This document shows positions 55,468-64,000 of a stretch of DNA of 64,000 nt, one piece after another (positions within the stretch are counted from its first letter, which is position 1; each line of letters begins with the position of its first letter). A program made the translations under genes and the position numbers. Location: the NCBI RefSeq assembly GCF_000203815.1, contig NW_004457695.1:2602054-2666053 (forward strand), in the 5' to 3' direction. The notes beneath the pieces are model-generated. The model was not told where the DNA came from. It saw only the letters and a list, made by a program, of their open reading frames with translations, and did not search any database. This DNA comes from Cavenderia fasciculata. Its lineage: Eukaryota; Evosea; Eumycetozoa; Acytosteliales; Cavenderiaceae.

Positions 55468-57692
55468 TTAATATTGATCAACACCTTCTCCATCATTTCC
55501 AACAGTTCTATTTCTATTAAAGAATGATGATGATGAATTACCATTGTTATTTTGATTATTTTGGGTATTGGTTGATTTGTTGATAAATGGAGAAGTTTCA
55601 TCGGCAGTTGAAGCAGCATTGATAGAGAACGCAGATGTTGGTGAAGAATCGGAATGGTTGTTAATGTCAGCGATAGAGAGTTGATTTCTTTCACGACGTT
55701 TTCTCATAATGTAGGTGACAGCCATTAGGATGAGTCCGATGGCTACGGCAATCGATGAATGCCATTTGGTGGTGGATGGAGTGGTGTAGATCAAGACACA
55801 GGCAACGACAATGGGCATACAGACAATGATCAATGAAGGTCTGTTTTTAAAGGCACGGTAGGGACGTGGGATATCTGGATTAAAGATGTACATCTTGATG
55901 TAGATGATGCATTCGAGAATGACGACGAGCGAGTACATGGTCATATCGAGTGAGAGAATCGAGTTGAATGGCAACATGACGAGAACACCTACGAAAAAGG
56001 CGGTCAATAGAATCGACACAAATGGGGTGCCACGACGTGGTAGCAACTTGGATAGTTGTTTGGGGAGGTATCCACGTACACTCATCGAGTAGAGGTTACG
56101 CGACACGGTACACAGGTTGCAATTAAACAACCCGAGTGATGATGCCATACCTCCAATCGACATGAATACACCCAACCACAACCCACCAATTTGCATTGCA
56201 ATCGATGAGAATTGTCCGTCTTGCCAGTTGACCCAATCTTGACTGGCTTGGATACCGACCAACAGTGGTAAGAGATAGGTAACGATTGTGATGATCAGTA
56301 CTGTGATGACACCCAATGGATAGTTTTTGGCTGGGTTCTTGACCTCTCCTGCCAACTGTCCGATAGCGTCAAAACCAGAGAACGACCATACAATGGTCGC
56401 AATCAGTGTACCAAGATCGACATCACGCCATGCACTGAATCCACCTTGTGCATTAAAGATGAATCCAAGGTTGACCTTGTCGATACCCATACCGACCATA
56501 ATGACAAAAGGTGCCAATAAAATGACAGCCAACACGTTGGACACGATACCAACGTTTTCGGCACCCCAAAGATTACTTAACACTACGACGACAATGACTA
56601 AAAAGGCAAGGAACCAACTGCAGTTGCTGCAATTCTCGAGGTTTCCTCCCCAAGTGTCATTCTCATAACGTGTTCCATCAAATGCGTTGGATAGATACTG
56701 TACAAAGAGTACAGGATAGAGTGAAAGATCGACAGTATTGGCGACCCATGAAAAGAATCCTAGTAAAACAGACATTTCACCTCCAAATGCTTTCTCTGCC
56801 CATAAAGAGCATCCTCCATCCTCTCCAGATCCCAAATTACTCAATTCTGCAGTAATCATACCTAATGGTAAACTCCAAAAAAATGGTAATAAAAAGGTAA
56901 ATAATAATACATATGCTGGTGGTGCTACTGCTACAGTTCCTTCAATCTAAAAAAAATAGAAAAAGAAAAAGAATTAGAATAGGAATATAAGAAAATGTTT
57001 GATTCTTCAAGGCAGGGAAAAGGAAGAAATAAACTTACACCATATGGACCTCCACTAACACAAAAATAAGCTATAGCCAACAATGATATAAATGAAAGTA
57101 CTCTTGGTGGTTTACCATCTTGATAATTATAATTAGAATTATTATTATTATTATTTGTTATTGTTGATGATGGTGTTGGAAATGTATTATAGTTATAATA
57201 TATGATTGTTTCATCATTATTAATAATTTGATTATGATTATTAATAATTGAATTGACCATAATAATTATTTAGTTTTTGGAATAATAAATAAATAAAGAT
57301 GTTATTAGTCAATGATTCATTTTAAGTTTGATAATAATGAAATGAGGATAGTGAGATATATATTATAAATATTAATATATATATATATTAGAGGAGAGAG
57401 AGGTGGGATTATTAAAGATGATCTTTAACAGACTACTCTTTAAATGAATGAATTAAACAACCCCCACCTTTCTTCTCCCTCCAAATTTTATGTAAGAAAG
57501 AACCTGTGGTAGGTAGGATGTTGTAAAGGAGTGGTTGGTTGGTTGATTGAACATACCTTCACCATGACCGTGACCATGAGCACCACTTTGAATTAAAGGT
57601 GCTTTCTCTTCATCGTAATTCCGACCACCACCATAATCACCTATCATGTGACCACTCGATAGATGGTGCTCGTTATAGTTTGCACTACTCAT
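55468..57692 (-). CDS. APC-superfamily amino acid/polyamine transporter
   Basis: Preferred model: 57557-57692, 57039-57118 and 55468-56946 (phases 1,0) giving 564 residues, starting MSSANYNEHHLSSGHMIGDY with an acidic EEKAPLIQ leader. The core begins KPPRVLSFISLLAIAYFCVS GGPYG, the TM1 motif of the family, then LPLGMITAELSNLGSGEDGG, and about 12 membrane segments follow (for example TLIATIVWSFSGFDAIGQLA and LIPRRG-like LLPRRGTPFVSILLTAFF). It is closest in style to the plant PUT/eukaryotic LAT-like branch that imports polyamines or cationic amino acids at the plasma membrane. The tail is Asn/Ser-rich. An alternative first exon is 57039-57260 (ATG 57260, MVNSIINNHN leader), giving 566 residues. 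Confidence 0.88.
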
Positions 57693-58297
57693 CTTTGCTT
57701 TTGTTGCTGTTATTTGTGTTACTAACTACTTATTCTTCTTCTTCTTCTTCTCTACTTTTACTCTGACTATTATTCTTATCGGGGTGTGTAACCTTTTTTT
57801 TTAGTATTGACAACTCTATTCTCGTACTTTAAATTTATGTTGTTGTTTGTTCGGTGGTCATGAAGAGAGATAAGAAGATAAAATACAATAATAGAAAGAA
57901 AGAAAGCTGTGATGTATACAAAGAGTAGATAGAGATATCACTCCGAAAAACAAAAAGATAATAATAAGCAAAGATTTTTCTTTCCGATTTTTAAAAACTA
58001 CTCGACACTCTCAGAGTCAGAGACGGATGACGTGTGTAAAGTTTACACTTTGTTTTTAGTTTTAGTTTCCCGTCCCTGGGGTTTCCCACCTCTTATGTTA
58101 AAATTATAAAAAATTTTTTTTAGTCAAAGTAAAGATTTGAACTGAACAACAAATAGATTGATATAAATATATATAGATTAACTTGGATCACAAGGAATTA
58201 TGTGACTCATCGTCAGTGATGTCATTCATACATAGATTAAATTACAATTAGTTGTTGGAAAGGTGTTTATTCCAATGACTATGATATGATATGTGGA
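57693..58297. other. spacer with no gene seen
   Basis: The transporter promoter side has TTCTTCTTC and T runs. A short G/C-rich stretch (CCCGTCCCTGGGGTTTCCC, about 58068-58087) lies mid-way. The right end is the 3' flank of the enoyl-CoA hydratase gene. Confidence 0.5.
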
Positions 58298-59324
58298 TTA
58301 CAATTCATTTGACCAATTTGGTTTTCTCTTTTCTTTAAATGCATCCATTCCTTCTTTACGATCTGGGTATTTAAAGGTTGATATAAACAACTTTCTCTCT
58401 AGATGTAGTCCTTCATTGAGTGAAGATTCGTAGGCATGGTCGACAGCTTCTTTGGCAAGTTTAGAAATTGGGTTGGAAAGTGATGCAATCTCGGTTGCCA
58501 ATTTCAAAGCAGTCTCTAGAACCTTGTCTGTTGGTACTACTTGACTTGCAATACCACTAGCCAATGCTTCTTGTGCTGTAATCATTCTACCTGTTAATAT
58601 CATTTCCTTTTAAATAAATTATATTAATATTAATATTATATGATTATTATATTTATGTATATATGTATATTACCATTGCTTTTGATTTACCAACAGCTCT
58701 TGTTAATCTTTGAGTACCACCAGCACCAGGAATAGTACCAATTTTAATCTCTGGTAATGCGAATCTAGCCTTTTCACCAGCGATGACTATATCACATAGA
58801 AGGGCAGTTTCACAACCTCCACCCAATGCCAATCCGGCAACTGCACCGATGACAGGTTTGGAGATGGTTGCAATCTGTCCAATCTTGTCTACGGCATTTC
58901 CATAGGGATACATTTTCTTGAAATCCATTTCACCAAGTTCCTTTAAATCAGCTCCACAACTAAATGATCGGTCGTCACCAGTTATGATAATACAATGAAC
59001 ATTCTTTTCGGTATCCAATTGTTTGAGAGCTGTCACCATTTCATTGGCCATCTTGAAACTAAATGTATTCATTTGCTTTGGTCTGTTGAATTGTAGAATT
59101 GCCACCTTGACATCATCCTTTATACTAACTTTAATCTCTTCAAATTTATCTAAAATATTAAACAAACATGTTAACTATCATTCTTTCTTTTCCCTCCCTC
59201 CTTCCTTTAACATACCATATGCGATGAATGGAGTATCAAGTGTAGTTTGATGGAAATTGGCAGATGTATTATTTGTTTGCAAGTGATCACAAAGTATTTG
59301 AATTCTATTGTTTGCTCTACTCAT
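58298..59324 (-). CDS. enoyl-CoA hydratase (crotonase family)
   Basis: Exons 59216-59324, 58674-59149 and 58298-58606 join in phases 1 and 0 to give 297 residues. Crotonase signatures are present: ILQFNRPKQMNTFSFKMANE, the oxyanion-hole SCGADLKEL, PVIGAVAGLALGGGCETALL and FALPEIKIGTIPGAGGTQRL, keeping both catalytic glutamates of short-chain hydratase (in GGGCE and LPE). It hydrates 2-enoyl-CoA in mitochondrial beta-oxidation or branched-chain amino-acid breakdown. The N-terminal 37 residues (MSRANNRIQILCDHLQTNNT) are weakly basic and could be a presequence. Peroxisomal or methylglutaconyl-CoA hydratase relatives are alternatives. Confidence 0.9.
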
Positions 59325-59740
59325 TATTATTTATCTATCTCTCTCTCTCTCTCTCTCTCTCTATACAATAAAAATGATGATGCTGGGTCATCACACATTA
59401 ATTTAAATTAACAATAAAATTTTATCTACAGATATTTTCATGTGAAACTGGGAGCAACAACTTTCATCAGAAATAAAAATATTTTAAATTTTGAAATATT
59501 AAATATATTTTAGTTTGGTAGACTCCTAAATTAACTTCATATTTTTAAACTATCTTAAAATGAAGATAATGAAGTATGAATAAATAATTATGTGCAATTA
59601 ATTTTTTTTTATTTGTTCCTCTTTTTTTTTTTTTTTTTTTTTCGATTTTTTTTTTCTGACCGAGGCACTTTGCTCATTTTTGAGGCTCACAAAACTATCA
59701 TCTTCTTTATTACATAGTTTAAAACACACATACAGTAGAA
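59325..59740. promoter_or_regulatory. divergent promoter region with (CT)12 and T21 tract upstream of nacA
   Basis: A (CT)12 microsatellite lies at 59339-59362 in the hydratase leader. About 100-120 bases before the NAC alpha start is a 21-T run (59622-59642) followed by a second T run, then GACCGAGGCAC. Such T tracts are common before strongly expressed dictyostelid genes; the functional role is inferred. Confidence 0.45.
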
Positions 59741-60594
59741 ATGGCCACCATTGAAGAAATCCCAGAAGACATCCAAGTCGAAGATGACGAACAAACCACC
59801 ACCACCGGTGCCGGAAAGAAGTCCTCCAGAACCGAAAAGAAGAACCGTGCTGCCATCGAAAAGCTCGGTATGAAGTTGGTCCCAGATATCGTCAGAGCCA
59901 CCCTCAAGCAATCAAAGGGTGTATGTATAGAATAGACAATAATAATAACAACAGCAGAAGCAGCATCAACAACGATACTATAGTAGCAGTCGAAATCAAT
60001 CTATCTTTTTGTTTTGGTACTTCATCCCTCACCTCTTTTTGAAAATCAACTACTACATTTTAACGACTCGACAAAGCAATCTACAACAACATCAACATTG
60101 ATAAATCACTAGAGATGATAAAGAAGAGATCAATAACAACAAAAAGATAGATAGATTTTGACTGCAATCATATGATAAGAGAGAAAATGATAGGATCAAA
60201 TTTATTAATCATTTATTTATTTATTTGATTTTTTTAGCTCTTATGTGTTGTTGCTCAACCAGAAGTCTACAAGGCTATTGGATCCGACACCTTTGTAATC
60301 CTTGGTGAAACCACTTTCGAAGACCCAAATGCCAGCCGTGCTAGAAGTGCCGCCAAGAACATCGAAGAGGTTGCCCCAAAGACCACCTTCCCAGAGCCAA
60401 AGACCGTCGCCTCTACCTCCACCACCTCCACCACCACCGTTGCTGATGACGAAGAAGTCGATCTCCAAGGTTTAGATCCAAAGGACGTCGAAGTCGTCAT
60501 GAAGGAATCTGGCGGTGCCTCAAAGGCCAAGGTCGTCGAAGCCCTCAAGAAGACCGGTGACATCGTTGCTGCCGTCCTCGAATTGACCCAATAA
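59741..60594 (+). CDS. nacA: nascent polypeptide-associated complex subunit alpha
   Basis: Exons 59741-59920 and 60238-60594 join in phase 0 to give 178 residues. An acidic N-terminus (EEIPEDIQVEDDE) precedes the NAC domain, SRTEKKNRAAIEKLGMKLVP then IVRATLKQSKGLLCVVAQPE and YKAIGSDTFVILGE. A linker rich in Thr/Ser leads to the C-terminal UBA domain (LDPKDVEVVMKESGGASKAK, then VVEALKKTGDIVAAVLELTQ). With NAC beta it binds nascent chains at the ribosome exit. Codons are strongly biased to C-ending forms, as expected for a very highly expressed gene. The intron is 317 nt, several times the local norm. Confidence 0.95.
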
Positions 60595-61084
60595 ATTGTT
60601 TATTAATTAATTCATTTATTAATACCCCCCTATATACAGATATTAGTTTGCAAACTATAGTATTTTTATCCAGAGTAATTACTCTCCATATTTAGATCAA
60701 CCTACTTTGTACATTGAGGTATCAATGACAACATGTATACATTACCATTTTACTTTTACGATCAAGACTACGTTTTTAATGTATATTTTAGACATACTAG
60801 ATAATATCTAGTATCTATCTGCAACAGACAGACTTTTTCATTAGTCTTTATAACCATGTATCTTTACTGTAAATAAATAAATAAATATATATCGTAGCTC
60901 TCATAAAATTGTGTTGTGATAAATGTGTTGATAATTAATGACACATTTTAAAAAAAAAAGATAGGAGAAGTTCATTAATTAACTTGTTAAACAAATAATT
61001 ATAGAAAGAGATAAAGAGAGAGTGAAAGGATAGTGTATATATCAAAGATAGATAGAAAAGACAAGACAATTGATCAATCATATC
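60595..61084. other. spacer with a 21-base palindrome
   Basis: The 3' flank of nacA and promoter of the Alba gene. It contains a near-perfect palindrome at 60794-60814 (ATACTAGATA-A-TATCTAGTAT). Otherwise AT-rich with nothing else seen. Confidence 0.5.
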
Positions 61085-62233
61085 ATGGATAAATATGTAA
61101 AGGTACAAAAACAAGATCCATCACCAGAACCAAATGAAATCAGATTGCCATATACCAACCAAATTACAAGTGCAATTGAACATGGATTGAATTTATTAAA
61201 GAATGACGATGTAGGTATATCATAACACTCTATAATAGAGTGTGAGTGTGATTGATGATTGATTTGATGCAAGCTAAAGATTTATATGATTGATTAAATT
61301 AACTTATGATCATATTTATAGATGACACAAGTATTTATTAAAGCAGTTGGTTCAAGTTCCATTTCAAGAGCTATTTTGGCAACAGAGATACTTAAATATC
61401 GTGTTGCTGGACTTCATCAGATAACAGAGATTGGAACTGTTGGTGTCATTACAGAATACCTTCCCAAGGAGGAAGGATTAGATAACGTACAAATAACAAA
61501 ACAGACACCTTTTATTCGAATTACACTTTCCAAGACTCCACTAGATAGCTCTAATCCTGGCTATCAAGCACCCATACCCGATTCACAAGTACAACCACGT
61601 CCAGCAGATATCAATATTATTGGCGGTGGCGGTGGTGGCAGAGGAGGTGGTAGAGGTAGAGGTGGTTTTAGAGGTGGTAGAGGTCGTGGTAATAACAGAG
61701 GTGGAAGAGGAAGAGGTAGAGGTGGTTTTAGAGGTGGAAGAGGTGGTAACTTCAGAGGTGGTTTTAATCAAGAAGGTGGATCAAATACCAATAACAACAA
61801 CTATACAAATGATCCAATAGAAGGTGGTGATCAACAACAACATCAACAACCACAACATCAACAACAACCTACATATCAACAACCACCACAACAACAACAA
61901 CAACAACCATTTGGAGAACAAGGTGGTCAAGAATTCTTTGGTGGCATGAATGAATTAGGTGGTAGAGGTAGAGGAGGCCGAGGCGGATTCAGAGGAGGTA
62001 GAGGAAGAGGCCGAGGCGGATTTAGAGGTGGCAGAGGTGGAGGAGGTGAATTTAGAGGCGGATTTAGAGGTGGCAGAGGTGGAGGAGCTGGAGGTGACGG
62101 AAGTGACGGAGAATTCAGAGGCGGATTTAGAGGTGGTAGAGGTGGAGGAGGTGATGGAGAGTTTAGAGGTAGAGGAAGAGGAGGATTCAGAGGTGGAAGT
62201 CCATCATCTGATCCATCTACACCAACCATTTAA
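61085..62233 (+). CDS. Alba-domain RNA/DNA-binding protein with RGG repeats
   Basis: Exons 61085-61210 and 61322-62233 join in phase 0 to give 345 residues. The Alba domain spans about 1-125: NEIRLPYTNQITSAIEHGLN, then MTQVFIKAVGSSSISRAILA and TEILKYRVAGLHQITEIGTV. The remaining 210 residues are two RGG-rich blocks (GGFRGGRGRG type) separated by a Gln/Pro-rich linker. Alba-RGG proteins of the Rpp25-like branch bind RNA in RNase P/MRP or mRNP granules; the RGG boxes are typical sites of arginine methylation and phase separation. The repeated GGAGG/GGTGG coding DNA invites slippage, so the length may vary between strains. Confidence 0.9.
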
Positions 62234-62621
62234 AAATAACCCTTATTATATACTCCCAACCAACCCAATCCAACCCAACCAACTTCCAACCAAATCCAAG
62301 TATAAATATCATATACTTACCAACCCACAACAACACCAACAAGCATATATATACTCCTCCAAAAATTAGATCCGCATTGCTAAAATAGATTCCCAACCAC
62401 CCAAATCAATCAATATCAGTATCAACCAACCAATATCAGTATCAATCAAATCAATATCAATAAATATGTTTGTGTACACACCCTTCCCCTTTTGTAAATT
62501 AATTAATGATGGTCTATTATTGTTATTTTAAAGTTATTTTTAAAAATGTTCAACAATCGTGGGTATCGGGTCGGATCGGAATAACAGTTACGTAATAAGA
62601 GTAAAGTAAAGTAAAGTGCGA
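62234..62621. other. 3' spacer of the Alba gene
   Basis: CCAACCCAATCC-type and AATCAATATCA-type repeats fill 62250-62460, with a few GC-richer bases near 62560-62580. No gene is seen. Confidence 0.5.
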
Positions 62622-63130
62622 TCAAGGACCCAATCCACCAATCCATCCATCGCATGTGTGGGTGGATCTCCTTCTTAATCTCGATTGTGTTTTGTAAAAA
62701 AATCCGCTATTCATTGCCTTGTTCTTTAAAAGAATGAGGTCTCTTCCTTTGAGCAAACAGATTATTTGAATTATAATTACATCAGGATATATAACTTTAT
62801 TACCCATACTACATCTCAAGACTTCTTCTTTCTCCTCTCCTCTCACTTTCTTGTTCAATTTAGATTCTAAAAAAGATAATTATTTCTCAACAACCAATAA
62901 CCGACAAAAAATTAAATTATTATTATATTAGCCAATCAAACAACACAACGAGACGCAACGTTCGGAAATTGATACAACACACAATCATCATCATCATCAC
63001 AAACAAACAAAAAGTCAACCCATATATATTACCGATACACAGAGCCTTCTTCTTTATCTTCATCACCTCCTTCTTCTTTAACATCTCCTGCGACAAATAC
63101 AATACAACCTTTTCCCTCATCATTTGACAT
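62622..63130 (-). CDS. tentative gene, unknown, splice structure unresolved
   Basis: A first-exon-like frame begins at ATG 63130 (MSNDEGKGCIVFVAGDVKEE, then Glu/Asp/Gly-rich) and closes at about 63030. A second block from acceptor CTTTTTTAG (62866-62874) continues SKLNKKVRGEEKEEVLRCSM and stays open to TGA at 62622, though its end looks less protein-like. The best donor (GTAATA at about 63030) is out of phase with this acceptor; a phase-compatible GTGATG donor lies inside the acidic stretch. Exact exons, and whether the two blocks belong together, are uncertain. No family recognised. Confidence 0.35.
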
Positions 63131-63265
63131 AATCAACAATCGACATACAACTAATATTAGAATCTAGATAATAATAATAATAATAATAACGCACATCTGA
63201 TAATAGTACATAATAATAACAACAACATAGATAGATATATAGATAGACACAGAGAAAGAAAGACA
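63131..63265. promoter_or_regulatory. divergent spacer between two tentative genes
   Basis: A short AT-rich spacer with (AAT)n at 63168-63187 and ATAGATAG repeats separates the starts at 63130 (-) and 63266 (+). A promoter role is inferred from position. Confidence 0.3.
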
Positions 63266-64000
63266 ATGAGCACGCAAAAACCAGAGTAAGGTTACCCACA
63301 TGATCTCATCTAATCTCATCAACCCATCAACAACCAACTTACGTGTACGCACATACACACACACACAAGACAACGACGACAACGAGGACAACGAGAGGAG
63401 GCGGACAATTGAATTGATCGTTGGTTTATAAATAGGACAGAAAGACAAACAGACAATAAGTGTGGATCCTATTATTAGTACTTTAGACCTCCTATATTGT
63501 CCGTCATTTCTTCTTCTCCTTCATTTCTTCCACTTTGTTTGTTGTGCTTGGATCTATTCACCTGATCAACCTATATATATAGGTTGGATCTTAACACCAA
63601 ACAATAACAACAACAACAACCCTAACATATTCTATAGAATAACAGGCAAGCAGAAGACTGTTAGCTGGAGGAATGAAAGAGAGTTCACTCGACAAGACAC
63701 CCACTTCACTACTATAGCATATGATATACACCAACGACGATATGTTGTGGTGAGTGAGTGGGGTGGTGGGATTGCAATCACCACAATGTGTTGTGTTGTA
63801 TTTGTGTGATAAATGATTATTATTAGAATCAACCACACACCAACAACGAATCACACCATACACACAACACATTCTCTTTATATCATTGTTGTTAGTATCA
63901 TCGATCAATTGTTCAACACACATAGACTGTGTGGGTGGTCGTTGCTGCATACAATGCAGAAGCGTGTCACTCTGTTCCAACCAACAATCAATCAGTTAAG
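63266..64000 (+). CDS. tentative gene running off the right edge
   Basis: Model: exon 1 63266-63285 (MSTQKP plus two bases, donor GTAAGG), exon 2 63638-63749 (acceptor TCTATAG) reading ITGKQKTVSWRNEREFTRQD and THFTTIAYDIHQRRYVV, donor GTGAGT. A possible third exon from 63926 stays open to the window end. Phases 2 and 0 fit. Exon 2 looks like genuine protein; the 352-nt first intron is long for this genome, so the 20-nt first exon is less certain. No family recognised from this fragment. Confidence 0.4.

Noticed and set aside
63591-63980. 129-codon minus-strand frame at the right edge
   Set aside because: It overlaps the better-supported plus-strand exon at 63638-63749 and reads as His/Asn-rich low complexity.
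1-64000. tRNA, rRNA, CRISPR array, transposon or retroelement
   Set aside because: I looked for T-loop-like GGTTCRANYCC patterns, integrase/transposase/reverse-transcriptase motifs, long terminal or inverted repeats and regularly spaced repeats and saw none that hold up by eye; a tRNAscan or repeat search could still find short ones.

Overview
The window is nuclear DNA of a dictyostelid social amoeba. I infer this from the AT-rich intergenic DNA, genes packed 0.1-1.8 kb apart, short (about 60-150 nt) AT-rich introns with GTATGT/GTAAGT donors and TTTTAG acceptors, CAA/CAG and AAT homopeptide tracts, and a Dictyostelium-type CTDC cysteine-repeat matrix protein. Coding regions are clearly more GC-rich than spacers, and coding GC exceeds what I would expect for D. 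discoideum, so another dictyostelid is more likely; I cannot name the species.

Layout. 1-8.3 kb: DMAP1/Swc4 (-, runs off the left edge), methylcrotonoyl-CoA carboxylase alpha (+), a four-CBS-domain protein (-), gamma-tubulin complex protein GCP3/Spc98 (+). 8.4-17.9 kb: an acidic WD-repeat protein (-), mitochondrial phosphatidylserine decarboxylase (+), a large dictyostelid-type protein of unknown role (+), a coiled-coil protein (+), a HAD-family pyrimidine nucleotidase-like protein (-), plus three small exon-like blocks not tied to a full gene. 18.7-25.6 kb: a low-complexity coiled-coil protein (+), a RhoGEF with DH-PH domains (-), a secreted CTDC-repeat matrix protein (-). 27.2-37.5 kb: Vps51 (-), an unknown conserved-looking protein (+), Arl5 GTPase (-), a tiny glycine-rich protein (-), a putatively N-myristoylated Gln/Asn-rich protein (-), mitochondrial ribosomal protein L17 (-). 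37.9-40.2 kb: a tandemly duplicated gene, one copy whole and one a relic. 40.2-47.3 kb: membrane-anchored F-box protein (-), coiled-coil protein (+), calmodulin/myosin-light-chain-like EF-hand protein (-), ERMES subunit Mdm12 (+), mitochondrial prolyl-tRNA synthetase (-). 47.4-57.7 kb: a 1346-residue low-complexity protein (-), a 1.9 kb spacer with a nested hairpin, a SpoU-type RNA methyltransferase with a zinc ribbon (+), a small secreted Cys protein (-), an APC-family transporter (-). 58.3-64 kb: enoyl-CoA hydratase (-), NAC alpha (+), an Alba-RGG protein (+), and two tentative genes at the right end.

Most genes are single-copy housekeeping functions with no operon logic. A mitochondrial theme recurs (Mcc alpha, Psd, bL17m, ProRS, Mdm12, enoyl-CoA hydratase), but this may be chance. 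I saw no transposon, retroelement, CRISPR array, rRNA or convincing tRNA. Coordinates of spliced genes are my own reconstructions: each junction was chosen so that GT/AG sites, reading phase and protein continuity agree.

The most notable oddities are the duplicated gene with a degraded sister copy, two host genes whose reading frame jumps by one base inside low-complexity sequence, alternative first exons in the transporter gene, extremely short first coding exons (3, 10 and 20 nt), and several orphan exon-like blocks.
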